In this document: positions 17,515 to 26,448 of the stretch, in pieces | Position numbering within the stretch: position 1 is the first letter of the stretch | Layout: every line of letters starts with the position of its first letter | Source: Nocardia grenadensis NBRC 108939 | GTDB taxonomy: Bacteria > Actinomycetota > Actinomycetes > Mycobacteriales > Mycobacteriaceae | NCBI RefSeq assembly: GCF_001613445.1 | Contig: NZ_BDCJ01000028.1 | Location: 78,090-142,089, forward strand | DNA: 64,000 nucleotides | Direction: 5' to 3' | Program-made: the position numbers and the translations under genes | Notes under the pieces: model-generated | Database searches by the model: none | Seen by the model: the letters and a program-made list of their open reading frames with translations, nothing else | Told to the model about the DNA's origin: nothing

Positions 17515-18429
17515 TCATCGAGCCGGGCAGGATCCGCCGGTGAACTCGCCCAGATGCTGTGAGATCAAGCCCGCCATCTCGTCGAGAAGACTCATCCCGT
17601 CGGAGAACGTGCCCGAATCCGGTTGCGCGGCAAGCGCTATCGCCACCGAGCCGTCGCGTGCCGGTACCAGCCCGAACTGACGCACCAGATAGGCACCCTC
17701 GGCGTCCGGACCCCAGCCGCTCTTGAACTCGGCCGCGTCGAACACCGAACCGAGGCCCCACTGCTGGTTCGCGCTGACCGAACCCATCAGCTGCACGACC
17801 TTGTCCGCCCCCGGGAGACAGGGCAGTTTCGAGGCGAACCGCACCTGGTCGGCGAGCGACCATTCGGACTGGCCGAACGACGAGTATTCCGCGCGCTTGG
17901 GCTTCTCGGCCACGACGGTGACATTGTCACCGCCCTCGCGCAGCACGGCCTGCACCGACTGGGCCGCCTCCCGCGGGGTGCCCAGCGCGGACCACAGACT
18001 GTCCGCGGCGGAATTGTCCGACGCGGTGATAGCGGCCGAGACAGCGTAGGACTGGCCGCCGGGGTTCTTTCGTTCCGCGGCCACCACCAGCGGGACCTTC
18101 ATAGTCGACCAGGCAGGGCCGGTGGTCCACTTCCCCAGTCCGACGAGCTGTTCACCGCCCACCGGCATGATCGCCAGACCCAGCTTCCCTTTCGCCGACT
18201 GCTCCATCACCGTGAAATCGGCCGCCAGCGTGCCCGGAATGGTGATGGAGACCTCGCCGCCCGGCGCTCCGGCCGCCGCCTGGGTGATCGAGGTGGCCAG
18301 CGGACGCTTCTCCGGCTCGGATCCGCAGGACGCCACAAAGGCCGCGACGAGCAGGCAGGCGGTGACCGCGAGCAGGCGGCGGACCAGTGGGATTTCCCGT
18401 TTCTTATCGGCCGACACTTCTCTCCGCAT
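17515..18429 (-). CDS. lipoprotein serine hydrolase, class A beta-lactamase-like
   Basis: A 304-residue exported lipoprotein (LLAVTACLLVAAFVASCGS, lipobox ASC). The fold motifs are those of penicillin-recognising serine enzymes: SxxK as STMK, SDN as SDN in ITASDNSAA, and KSG as KSGWG. The protein lacks an obvious omega-loop ExxLN, so hydrolysis of beta-lactams is doubtful. A peptidoglycan- or peptide-related hydrolase or an inactive relative is possible. It lies downstream of the first Ser/Thr kinase gene on the same strand, 133 bases away. The start was chosen to give a proper signal peptide. Confidence 0.78.
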   Translation of the reverse strand: MRREVSADKKREIPLVRRLLAVTACLLVAAFVASCGSEPEKRPLATSITQAAAGAPGGEVSITIPGTLAADFTVMEQSAKGKLGLAIMPVGGEQLVGLGKWTTGPAWSTMKVPLVVAAERKNPGGQSYAVSAAITASDNSAADSLWSALGTPREAAQSVQAVLREGGDNVTVVAEKPKRAEYSSFGQSEWSLADQVRFASKLPCLPGADKVVQLMGSVSANQQWGLGSVFDAAEFKSGWGPDAEGAYLVRQFGLVPARDGSVAIALAAQPDSGTFSDGMSLLDEMAGLISQHLGEFTGGSCPAR

Positions 18430-18562
18430 GGCTCTTGCGATCTCCCACAGTCCCGATGATTCGTACCCGGTCGGAAAACCGTACTCCATCGACGGCCCCG
18501 GGCCGGATCGGATGAGCCCGCCGAACCGGCGAGGGAGTGCCCGATTCCGTATCGACCGCAGG

Positions 18563-20953
18563 TCAGTAGAGATAGACGACGGCGTTGTTCCCGCCCCGGC
18601 AGGTGACCACACCGCCGGCAGCGACGCATTCGAGCGTGTAGGCCTGGCCGGTCACCGGACTGGTGGCCTCGACGGAGACCGGATCGCCGTCGGCCGAGAC
18701 GACGGTCGGATCGAGGTAGGCCTGCCGGACCGCCTCGGCGAATTCGCAGCTGGTCACCGCGGTACCGGTTGCCGCCGAGCCGTATTCGGAGCCGCCCGAC
18801 GCCGAACCCGAGCAGGGTTGCGCGCCCGCGGGCAGATCGGCCCGGCGCGTGGTGGTGGTCGCCGACGTGGTGGTGCTCGTGCGCGCGGTGGTGGTGGTGG
18901 TGGGTTCGGCGCTGCTGCCGGCCGCCGAGGTCTGTTCGGGTGCGGAGGTGGTGGCGGCGCCGGTCGTATCGGCGGCGCCGGTGGATTCCGGGCCGCCGGC
19001 GCCGCCGAGGAACTGGAGACCGAGTACCGCGAGGATGACCACCACCGCGAACACCCCGATACCGGTCAAAATCGGAACGACCTTGGACCGCTCGCCGCCG
19101 GGGGCGTTGTCGCGGGTTCGCGCGTTCGCGGCGTAACTGTCGCGATAGCCGGCCTCGTAGGCGGCCGCGTACGGGTCGGCCGGGGGCGGGCCGGAATCGT
19201 CGGCCCGGTAGCCGTAGTGGTCGTCCGGCGCCGGAGCGTCGTGGCGGCCGGTCGGTTCGGACGGCGGGTACTGCGGCCGGTACGCGCCGTGCGCGTCCTC
19301 CGCGGAATAAGCGAGCCCCGAAGACACCGGATCCACCGGCCGATAGGCCCGGGTCGCCTCCTCGGCGGAGTAAGCGAGCCCCGCGGGCCCCTCCTCCACG
19401 GGCCGGTAGGCCCGAGTGGCCTCCTCCGCGGAATAGGCAAGTCCCGACGAAGCCTGATCCACCGGCCGGTAGACCCGGGTCGCCTCCTCGGCGGAATAGG
19501 CGAGCCCCGACGAAGCCTGATCCACCGGCCGGTGGACACGGGTCGGGTCCTCGGCGGAATAGGCGAGTCCCGAAGACTCCTGGGCCGTCGGCTGGTAGGC
19601 ATGCGTCGGCTCGTCGGCGGAGTAGGGCGCGGGCGCCTCGTCCGCCGGTTGGAAGACACGGGTGTTCTCCTCGGCTCCCGGGAGCGGATAGCCGGGTTCA
19701 CCGTAGATGCGGGTCGCCTGATCGTGCGGGTAGAAATCCGCCACCGGCATACCCCCGGTCGCGGGCGCCGGATTCTCGTACTGTGACGGATCGGCGGCCG
19801 GATGCAACTGCTCGTTCTGGTAGAGATGCGCGTCCGGGAACGGACGGATACCGCCGGCCGGCGCCTCGGGGTCGGCCGGCGTGGGATCGTCGGCGGGTAG
19901 CGGCGTGAACTCGGTTTCTGTGGGCCGGAAGGAGGTCGGGTCGCCGGGGATGATCGCGGGCAGCGTGGTGGCCGGGTCCGGCGCGCCCTCCTCGCGCGGC
20001 ATCCGGACCACCAGGGTGGGAATTCCGCCGGTCGGCGGCGCGGACGGACTCGACACCTCGGGGGTAGCGAGAGATTCGCCGTGCCGCGGCTCCGGACCGG
20101 CGGGATGCGGGGAACGCGCCGGGGCGTTCAGCGCGGTGCGGGCAGCTACAGCTAGTTCACCTGCGGTAGCGAATCGCTCGTGCGGATCCTTGGCCATACC
20201 CCATGCGATCACATCATCGAGCCCGGCCGGTAATCCGGTTCGCTGCACGCTTGCTCGCGGGGGCGGTTCGGTCAGATGCGAGCGGATCAGCACACCCACA
20301 CTGGCCGTCGGGAACGGCGTCGCCCCGGTGAGGCATTCGTGCAGCACACAAGCGAGGGAATAGATATCGGCGCGCGGGGTCACCGGGCCGCTGTCGAAAC
20401 GCTCCGGCGCCATGTACGTATAGGAACCGATCGCCACACCCGCCTGCGTGACGCCGGTATCGCTCTCGTGGCGGGCGATCCCGAAATCGGCCAGATAGGC
20501 GAAGTCGGCCGGGGTGACGAGGATATTCGCCGGTTTCACATCGCGGTGCACCAGACCGCCCTCGTGCGCGGCATCCAGCGCGGCGGCGATCTGCTCGATC
20601 ACGCCGACCGCCCGCTGCGGGCTCAGCGGCCCCTCCGCCTGCAACAGTGCCCGCAGATCGATGCCCTGGACCAGGCGCATATCGATGAACAGGCGACCGT
20701 CGATAACACCCCAGTCGTGGATCGGGATGATGTGCGGTTCGGCGAGGCGGGCGGCAGCCTGCGATTCCCGGCGGAACCGGATCTGGTACTCGGGGTCGCC
20801 GGCGAGCGCGTCGGAGAGCAGTTTGAGCGCGACGACCCGCTCCTTCACGGTGTCGTAGGCCTCGTAGACCTCGCCCATCCCGCCTTTACCCAGCAGTGAG
20901 CGCAGTTCGTAAGGACCGAACCACCTATCGACTTCCGAGCCAGGCGCCTGCAC
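18563..20953 (-). CDS. membrane Ser/Thr protein kinase with 21-residue repeats and Cys-rich external domain
   Basis: A 796-residue Hanks-type kinase. The N-terminal catalytic domain (about residues 10-275) has GKGGMGEVYEAYD, the ATP-binding Lys in VVALKLL, HRDVKPANI, DFGIAR and MAPER. A Pro/Ala-rich cytoplasmic linker follows and contains six 21-residue repeats of the type SSGLAYSAEEATRVYRPV. One membrane helix (VVPILTGIGVFAVVVILAVL) is followed by a Thr/Ser-rich stalk and an external domain of about 90 residues with four cysteines. There are no PASTA domains. The GTG start has GGAGAGG ten bases upstream. It is third in a histidine kinase - response regulator - Ser/Thr kinase series, suggesting linked signalling. 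Confidence 0.9.
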   Translation of the reverse strand: MQAPGSEVDRWFGPYELRSLLGKGGMGEVYEAYDTVKERVVALKLLSDALAGDPEYQIRFRRESQAAARLAEPHIIPIHDWGVIDGRLFIDMRLVQGIDLRALLQAEGPLSPQRAVGVIEQIAAALDAAHEGGLVHRDVKPANILVTPADFAYLADFGIARHESDTGVTQAGVAIGSYTYMAPERFDSGPVTPRADIYSLACVLHECLTGATPFPTASVGVLIRSHLTEPPPRASVQRTGLPAGLDDVIAWGMAKDPHERFATAGELAVAARTALNAPARSPHPAGPEPRHGESLATPEVSSPSAPPTGGIPTLVVRMPREEGAPDPATTLPAIIPGDPTSFRPTETEFTPLPADDPTPADPEAPAGGIRPFPDAHLYQNEQLHPAADPSQYENPAPATGGMPVADFYPHDQATRIYGEPGYPLPGAEENTRVFQPADEAPAPYSADEPTHAYQPTAQESSGLAYSAEDPTRVHRPVDQASSGLAYSAEEATRVYRPVDQASSGLAYSAEEATRAYRPVEEGPAGLAYSAEEATRAYRPVDPVSSGLAYSAEDAHGAYRPQYPPSEPTGRHDAPAPDDHYGYRADDSGPPPADPYAAAYEAGYRDSYAANARTRDNAPGGERSKVVPILTGIGVFAVVVILAVLGLQFLGGAGGPESTGAADTTGAATTSAPEQTSAAGSSAEPTTTTTARTSTTTSATTTTRRADLPAGAQPCSGSASGGSEYGSAATGTAVTSCEFAEAVRQAYLDPTVVSADGDPVSVEATSPVTGQAYTLECVAAGGVVTCRGGNNAVVYLY
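19269..19640 (-). repeat. tandem 63-bp coding repeats in the kinase linker
   Basis: Six in-frame copies encode variants of SSGLAYSAEEATRVYRPVDQA. The first and last copies are more divergent. The repeats keep the Tyr-Ser-Ala-(Glu/Asp)-(Glu/Asp) core and a Thr-Arg pair, which could be phosphorylation or docking sites. Confidence 0.8.
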
Positions 20954-21017
20954 CCGTCCATCCTCTCCACGCGCGGGCACCGTCTCAGCCGGCCACGGAT
21001 CGCACCCGGGCTGCCCG

Positions 21018-21707
21018 TCAGACCCTGGATTGTCCAGGGGACACCACACCGTGGTCAAACGCGTAGACGATGGCCGCCGCGCGGTCGCGCACGCCCAGCT
21101 TCCCGAAGATATGACCCACATGGGATTTCACGGTCACCTCGGAGATTCCGAGCGCGTGCGCGATTTCACTGTTGGCCCGGCCGCGGCCGATCAGCGCCAG
21201 CACCTCGCGTTCCCGGGAGGTCAGCTCGACGGCCACCGCGGGCGCGGGCGGGGCGGCGGCGGTACTACGGTAGGTGGACAGCACCCGCCCGGTGACGGCG
21301 GGGTCTAGCCAGGCACCGCCTGCGGCGACGGTGCGGACGGCGCGGATCAGGTCCTCGGCAGGGGAATCCTTGAGCAGGAACCCGGACGCACCCGCGCGCA
21401 GGGCACCGGACAGCAGCTGGTCGTCGTCGAACGTGGTGAGCACGAGCACCGGAGGTTCGGGAGCGCGGGCGCGGAGCAGACGGGTCGCCTCGATACCGCC
21501 GACCCGCTTCATCCGCAGATCCATCAGCACGATATCGGGGCTGTGCGCGGCGACCGCCGCGAGCACCTCGTCACCGTCGGCGCATTCACTGATCCGGAAA
21601 CCGTCGCGGCGGCGCAGAATACGCCGCAACCCACCGCGGACGAGTTCCTGGTCATCGGCGATCAGCACCTCGACCGCCTCCGGATCGGTGTCGGCCGGCC
21701 TGGTCAT
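21018..21707 (-). CDS. NarL/LuxR-family response regulator
   Basis: A 229-residue regulator. The receiver domain (residues 13-130) has the acidic pair DD at 18-19, the phosphorylatable Asp63 in DIVLMDLRM, the Thr of VLTTFD and the Lys of LLKDSP. After a Pro/Ala linker there is a LuxR-type helix-turn-helix (LTSREREVLALIGRG, NSEIAHALGISEVTVKSHV). GAGGGAG precedes the ATG. It lies between the histidine kinase gene upstream and the Ser/Thr kinase gene downstream (64 bases). A Lys replaces the usual Pro after the phosphoacceptor loop (RMKRVGG). Confidence 0.93.
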   Translation of the reverse strand: MTRPADTDPEAVEVLIADDQELVRGGLRRILRRRDGFRISECADGDEVLAAVAAHSPDIVLMDLRMKRVGGIEATRLLRARAPEPPVLVLTTFDDDQLLSGALRAGASGFLLKDSPAEDLIRAVRTVAAGGAWLDPAVTGRVLSTYRSTAAAPPAPAVAVELTSREREVLALIGRGRANSEIAHALGISEVTVKSHVGHIFGKLGVRDRAAAIVYAFDHGVVSPGQSRV

Positions 21708-21717
21708 TGTTTCTCCC

Positions 21718-21835
21718 TCGGAGCAGGTGCATACGGTCCGCGGGGGCCGTAGCGAAGGCGGAGATATCGCATCGTCATTCCTTCCACGGAGCAGGTTCGT
21801 GCGGTCCGCGGAAGCGGAGGTCGCACCTCATCGTT
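21718..21835. repeat. imperfect direct repeat in the gap between histidine kinase and response regulator genes
   Basis: CGGAGCAGGT-N-C-N-T-N-CGGTCCGCGG occurs near 21719 and again near 21788, about 68 bases apart. In both copies a GCGGAG..T.GCA.C..CATC tail follows, with a short deletion in the second copy. The first copy carries the ribosome site of the response regulator gene. The rest of 21708-21946 shows no gene. Confidence 0.5.
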
Positions 21836-21946
21836 CCGCCGGCGCGTTCGCGCTCGCGCCGGCGGTGGATCCGTCCGCGGTCGGCCCGGCGTCGGCGCCT
21901 AGGCCATCGGGCCGGCGGCGGGGTCGCCGGGCCCGGCCGCAGCCTC

Positions 21947-23419
21947 TCATGCCGGACGCGGTTCGTCGCCGCGGCCGGGGCCCGCGTCGCGGTCGGCGAT
22001 GATCTCCGAGATGGGGCAACGCAGCCGGTCCCGGCTCGGGGTCGCGGCATGCGCGGGGTGGTCGTCCAGCGGGAACTCCGCGCGCACGAGCCACCCACCG
22101 GCCTCCGGTCCGATCCGGATACGACCGCCCAGCCCATCGGACCGGTGCCGCATCCCGGCGACCCCGGTCCCCCGGCCGAACTGTGGGGGCAGGCCGCGGG
22201 GGATCGTATTGTGGACGCGTACGACGGCCGAGCCGCCGTCCACGGAAACCGTCAGCTCCACCTCCGCGCCCGGGGCGTGCTTGGCGATATTGGCCAGCGA
22301 TTCCTGGCAGATGCGATAGAGCGCCAACCCGACCGCCGCCGAGACCCCGGCCAGATCGCCGGTGAAACGCCGGTTCACCGTGAGGCCGGCATTGACGAAG
22401 TCGTCGACGAGAGCCGGGATATCGCCGGCACCCGGTTCGACCCCGGCCGCCGACGGCACCGAATCCAGCAGGCCGACCGTGCGCCGGATATCGGACATGG
22501 CCTGGCGGCCCAGTCGTTCGGCGTCGACGAGGGCGTCGGCCGCCTCGTCCACATCACGATCGGCGGTCAGGGCGTGCCGGGCGGCCGTCACGTGCAGCAG
22601 GGTCACGGTGAGCGAGTGGGCGATGACATCGTGTACCTCGCGCGCGATCCGGTTGCGTTCGGCGGCCGCGGCCTGCGCGGCCCGCGCGCTCTGATTCTCC
22701 CGTTCCTGGTACAGGAACAGCCGCTGATACTGCAGCATCACCCCCACCAGCCAGCCGAGCAGGATGCCGAGCGCGTACATGGGGAAACCGGTTCGCAGCG
22801 AGTGGTCGCCCCACAGTGCCTCCCCCACCAGCGCGAAGGCGAGCAGTTCGGCCGCGGCGACCACCGCCAGCAGGATACTCAGCCGTTTCGGTGCGATCGC
22901 CGCGATCTCGGCGATACCGACCATCAGCACGAAGGGGGCGAAATCGGAGTCCACCGGCTGGACGAAGAAGAGCGCCGCCGCGATCATCGTGGCAGCGAAC
23001 AGTGGCAGCGGCCGCGGCACGATCCCGAACAGCACATACACCGGGCCGGAGGCGAACAGCAGCACCAGCGCGATTACCGGCAGTGCGGTGGGGAAGTATT
23101 CGTGCCGCTGCAGACAGGCCACCACACCGATGACGAAGAACGCCAGATCGGTGAACAGCACGACCTTGGGCGGATAGTCGAAGGGCAGTTCCCGTAGCGG
23201 GTACGGGGCCCCGGGGAGCAGTTTCGCCACCCCCGCGCCCAGCCGGCGTCGAGCGCGCGCCCACCCTGCGGGCCGGGTCGCGGCCACCGCTTCGCCCGGG
23301 TCCGTCGTCGTAACCGGCGGGGCCGGGGCGGGCGGGCCGAATCCTTTCTCCGCGCCACCACCCACCGGCTGCGCGCGGCCCCCTGCGGCGGCAACCCGTG
23401 TGAGGTGGCTCTCAGTCAT
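21947..23419 (-). CDS. sensor histidine kinase (HisKA_3 type)
   Basis: A 490-residue kinase. The N-terminal half has an Ala/Pro-rich start and then about five membrane helices (for example VVLFTDLAFFVIGVVACL and LSILLAVVAAAELLAFALV). The dimerisation/phosphoacceptor helix contains REVHDVIAHSLTV, with His as phosphate site. The ATP-binding domain has NIAKHAPGAEVE and ends GLGGRIRIGPEAGGW. There is no large external sensor, so it probably senses through its membrane segments. The partner is the NarL-type regulator 239 bases downstream on the same strand. The start was chosen at MTESHLTR. Confidence 0.92.
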   Translation of the reverse strand: MTESHLTRVAAAGGRAQPVGGGAEKGFGPPAPAPPVTTTDPGEAVAATRPAGWARARRRLGAGVAKLLPGAPYPLRELPFDYPPKVVLFTDLAFFVIGVVACLQRHEYFPTALPVIALVLLFASGPVYVLFGIVPRPLPLFAATMIAAALFFVQPVDSDFAPFVLMVGIAEIAAIAPKRLSILLAVVAAAELLAFALVGEALWGDHSLRTGFPMYALGILLGWLVGVMLQYQRLFLYQERENQSARAAQAAAAERNRIAREVHDVIAHSLTVTLLHVTAARHALTADRDVDEAADALVDAERLGRQAMSDIRRTVGLLDSVPSAAGVEPGAGDIPALVDDFVNAGLTVNRRFTGDLAGVSAAVGLALYRICQESLANIAKHAPGAEVELTVSVDGGSAVVRVHNTIPRGLPPQFGRGTGVAGMRHRSDGLGGRIRIGPEAGGWLVRAEFPLDDHPAHAATPSRDRLRCPISEIIADRDAGPGRGDEPRPA

Positions 23420-23610
23420 TCGTCCAGGGTAAGCGCCCCCGGCGGCGCTCGGCATCCTGCTACGGCCGGTTCCCGGCTCCACCCACGGTAGGACAGCGAT
23501 TCACATCCACGGCACGACGATTTACCGGCGCCCGATTCCTAGCGTGGAACACGAGGTCGCCGCACCACCGGCCGGCGAACACCCGGCCCCCGACCGAAAG
23601 GGCTCGGATC

Positions 23611-23916
23611 ATGTCTTGGGAAGATCAGCACCTGCGCACCGACATCCTGCACACCGTCCTCGACCGCGCCGCCCTCGATCCGGCGCGACCGGACCTCTTC
23701 GACGACATCCCGCACCTCGACCGTCTGTTCGGCGGACCGCAAGGAGTGCTTGCGGCGCTGCGCTATCGGTGGAACATTCATGTGGACGCCAAGCTGGAGC
23801 TCGACCCGGGCCGCTGCTGGACCGCCGAAGAGGCCCGGCTCGAGCTGGCGAGTGAACAACCCGTTCTCTACGCGGTGCTCGACGCGCGCACGACGTCACC
23901 CGTGCCGGTGGCCTGA
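23611..23916 (+). CDS. hypothetical protein, 101 residues
   Basis: A small soluble acidic protein without a recognised domain. It begins MSWEDQHLRTDILHTVLDRA and has a Gly-Val-Leu-Ala-Ala-Leu-Arg-Tyr-Arg-Trp core and a Glu-rich segment EEARLELASEQP. AAAGGG stands before the ATG at reasonable spacing, and third-position GC is high, so it is probably a real gene. It is transcribed away from the histidine kinase gene across a 190-base divergent region. Function unknown. Confidence 0.6.
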   Translation: MSWEDQHLRTDILHTVLDRAALDPARPDLFDDIPHLDRLFGGPQGVLAALRYRWNIHVDAKLELDPGRCWTAEEARLELASEQPVLYAVLDARTTSPVPVA

Positions 23917-23963
23917 CCGGGCCGCGCACACCGAACGAATGTCCGTGGAAGACCGGGGTGGCG

Positions 23964-24262
23964 ATGACGCAGCCGGCCATGCTGGAACCGACCGATGTGG
24001 TGAAGGGAGTACCGGGTCGGCGAACGGCCGGTCCGGGCGCTCGACAGGATCGATCTGCGCCTGGAGGCCGGTGAATTCACCGCGGTGATCGGGCCGTCCG
24101 GATCAGGTAGGAGCATCCTGCTGCACATGCTCGGCGCGCTGGACCGCCCCGATTCCGGGTCGATCCGCTTCCAGGGCGATGAGATCGGCGATCTGGACGA
24201 GGACCGCACCGCGAAGCGGCACGACCGTCGACGCCTGACGCCCACCCGCCGCACGGCGGCGC
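23964..24262 (+). pseudogene. MacB/LolD-type ABC ATPase fragment, frameshifted and truncated
   Basis: The start MTQPAMLEPTDVVK runs into a +1 frame change near 24005. The next frame continues YRVGERPVRALDRIDLRLEAG, then VIGPSGSGRSILLHMLGALDRPDSG (given here in two parts: VIGPSGSGRS and ILLHMLGALDRPDSG) and DEIGDLDEDRTAK. This is the first third of a MacB/LolD-type ATPase. The Walker A lysine is replaced by Arg (GSGRS). The Q-loop, signature and Walker B are absent. The fragment ends where the convergent kinase gene ends, suggesting a deletion joined the two. Confidence 0.75.
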
Positions 24263-26341
24263 TCACAGTGGGGCATTCGACCACCAGCGGTCGATATCGC
24301 CGCGGGCTCCCGTCCCCCAGTAGCGGACGAACAACAGCGAATCGCTCCGGGGCGAATCGGTCCTGGCACCGAAACCGACCACCATGTTCGCGGTGGACCG
24401 GCCCCGATCGCCGGGCTCCTCCCACAGATGCGCGGTATAGGGCTCACCGCTCTTGGCACCGGAGACCGAATCATGGGGCGGCAGGCTTTCGATCACCTCC
24501 AGAGTGTCCTCGGCATCCGGATAGGTGATGATCGTGTAGTCGAGCCGGGTGGCCTCCAGCGAGCGCTGCCGGCAATCCCAGATCGATTCCCACGGGCGGG
24601 TTTCCAGGACCTCGTCGAAGACCGGGACCGCTTCGAGTATCGGGATCTGCTCACCCGGCTCGTACTGACTGCACAGCGCGTCCTGATAGCCGAACCCGTC
24701 CAGTTCCGACCCCTGCGGCAGCAGGGTGGAGAACAGCCGCCGGGTGCGGTCGCCCGGCTCCGTCTTCGGCGAGTTCTCGGATTCGCCGCTGGTACCGGCG
24801 ACCGGGCCCCGTTCGAGCGTGGAGGGCTGAGCAGCGGCCGGCGCGTCCTCGGAACCGGAATCGTTGCTGCCCAGCACCACCAGAACAGCCGCCACGATCA
24901 CGGCCAGCACGATGAGCGGAATGAGAACGGCCACCGCGATCCACGCCGCCCGGTTACGCCGGTGCGCGGCCGGAGCCGGGTGATAGCCGTGGTACTGCCC
25001 GGGCGCCGGAGGTCGCGGAACGGCCTGCACGGGTATCCCCCCGGTATGCTCGCCTCCCACGCTCCGCGCCGCACCGGCGGGGCCGGTGTGTTCCACGGCC
25101 GGGCGCGGCGCCGGACCGGGCGGTGTCACGACCGGCTGCGCACCGGTGTGCTCGACATCCCCCGCCCGCATCGGCGCGCCGGCCGGAGCGATCGTCGCGC
25201 CACCGGGGTGCTCCACGGCCGGTCCCGGCGCACCGGGCGGCAGCACGGCACCGGCACGACCGGCCGGGTAGCCACTGTCTGCGTAACCGCCGGCCACGCC
25301 CGCGGGCCCACCCGACGCCCCCGCGACCGCTCCCGGTGACCCGGCAGGCGCACCGTGCGCTCCCGGTGGTCCCGCGGGCACACCGGGTGGCCCCGCCGGT
25401 GCCGGCGCGGCACCGGGAACGGCCGAATATCCGCCCGCCGCAACCGAATACGCCATACCTGGACCGCTCGCCTCGGTCGGCGGCACATAGCTCTGTGTGG
25501 GCGCCGGGGCGGTGAGTGCTTGTTCGGCAGCCCGCGCGAACTCGACACAGGTGCGGTACCGGTGACCGGGGTGTTTGGCCATCGCCTTCGCGAGCACCGG
25601 ATCCAGACCCGGCGGCAGGCCCCGTCGTTTCACCGCGAGCGGCGGCGGGGCGAGTTGCAGATTGCCGTGGATGATGTCGGCGGGATTGGGCGAATCGAAC
25701 GGCGCCATACCGGTGAGCAGCCAGTACAGCGCGCAGGCCAGCGAATACTGGTCCGAGCGGCCGTCCATGTCGCCACCGGTCATCTGTTCCGGCGAGGCGA
25801 AGGCGAGGGTGGCGGTGAACATACCGGTCTGGGTCAGCCGCACCGTTTCCGCGCGTAGTCGGGCCAATCCGAAATCGGTGAGGAAAACGCGTTCGCCCTG
25901 CCCGGGATTGGCCCGGGCGAGCAGGATATTGGACGGTTTCACATCACGGTGCAGGACCCCCATACCGTGCGCGTAGTCGAGCGCGTCGGCCACACCGGCG
26001 ATGATCTGTACCGCTTTCTCCGGAGCCAGGGCCAGCGGGTTGACCGTGCCGGCGTCGGCGCCGTCGATGTACTGCATGCACATCCACAGGTGGTCGCCCT
26101 CCACCCCCCGGTCGTAGACCGTGACAATGCTCGGATGGTCGAGCGCGGCGGCGAGATCGGCTTCCCGTTCGAACCGGGTGCGGATCGCGGCGTCGGCGAA
26201 CAGTTCCGGTTTGAGCAGCTTCAACGCGGTCTGTTTTCCGAGCCGGGGATGCCGGGCCAGATATACGGCGCCCATTCCGCCTTCGCCGAGCAACCGCTCG
26301 ACGGTGAACCCGGCGAACACGTCACCGCTGTTGAGCAACAC
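24263..26341 (-). CDS. membrane Ser/Thr protein kinase with external sensor domain
   Basis: A 692-residue Hanks-type kinase. The catalytic domain (about residues 10-280) has GEGGMGAVYLARH, the Lys in TALKLLK, HRDVKPSNILL, DFGLAR and ASPEQ. A long Pro/Gly/Ala-rich linker of about 180 residues follows, then one membrane helix (AAWIAVAVLIPLIVLAVIVA) and an external domain of about 200 residues with two cysteines and PWESIWDCRQ. The GTG start has AAGGGGG nearby. It sits downstream of a response regulator and a histidine kinase gene, the same order as the module at 18.6-23.4 kb. Confidence 0.9.
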   Translation of the reverse strand: MLLNSGDVFAGFTVERLLGEGGMGAVYLARHPRLGKQTALKLLKPELFADAAIRTRFEREADLAAALDHPSIVTVYDRGVEGDHLWMCMQYIDGADAGTVNPLALAPEKAVQIIAGVADALDYAHGMGVLHRDVKPSNILLARANPGQGERVFLTDFGLARLRAETVRLTQTGMFTATLAFASPEQMTGGDMDGRSDQYSLACALYWLLTGMAPFDSPNPADIIHGNLQLAPPPLAVKRRGLPPGLDPVLAKAMAKHPGHRYRTCVEFARAAEQALTAPAPTQSYVPPTEASGPGMAYSVAAGGYSAVPGAAPAPAGPPGVPAGPPGAHGAPAGSPGAVAGASGGPAGVAGGYADSGYPAGRAGAVLPPGAPGPAVEHPGGATIAPAGAPMRAGDVEHTGAQPVVTPPGPAPRPAVEHTGPAGAARSVGGEHTGGIPVQAVPRPPAPGQYHGYHPAPAAHRRNRAAWIAVAVLIPLIVLAVIVAAVLVVLGSNDSGSEDAPAAAQPSTLERGPVAGTSGESENSPKTEPGDRTRRLFSTLLPQGSELDGFGYQDALCSQYEPGEQIPILEAVPVFDEVLETRPWESIWDCRQRSLEATRLDYTIITYPDAEDTLEVIESLPPHDSVSGAKSGEPYTAHLWEEPGDRGRSTANMVVGFGARTDSPRSDSLLFVRYWGTGARGDIDRWWSNAPL

Positions 26342-26448
26342 GACCCCCTTCAGGCGACCGACAGACTGGTGAGCCTACCGGGCACAGCGCGCCGTTTCCC
26401 CCGTGACAACGGGAATCAGGGCACTTCATGGAATACCTGGCAGTGCGT

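Noticed and set aside
19269..19640. Regular 63-bp repeats considered as a CRISPR array.
   Set aside because: The copies are contiguous, in frame and encode protein repeats; there are no unique spacers and no cas genes.
23964..24080. Complete small gene starting at MTQPAMLEP.
   Set aside because: The frame stops after 37 residues, and ATPase homology continues in the neighbouring frame, so it is a remnant.
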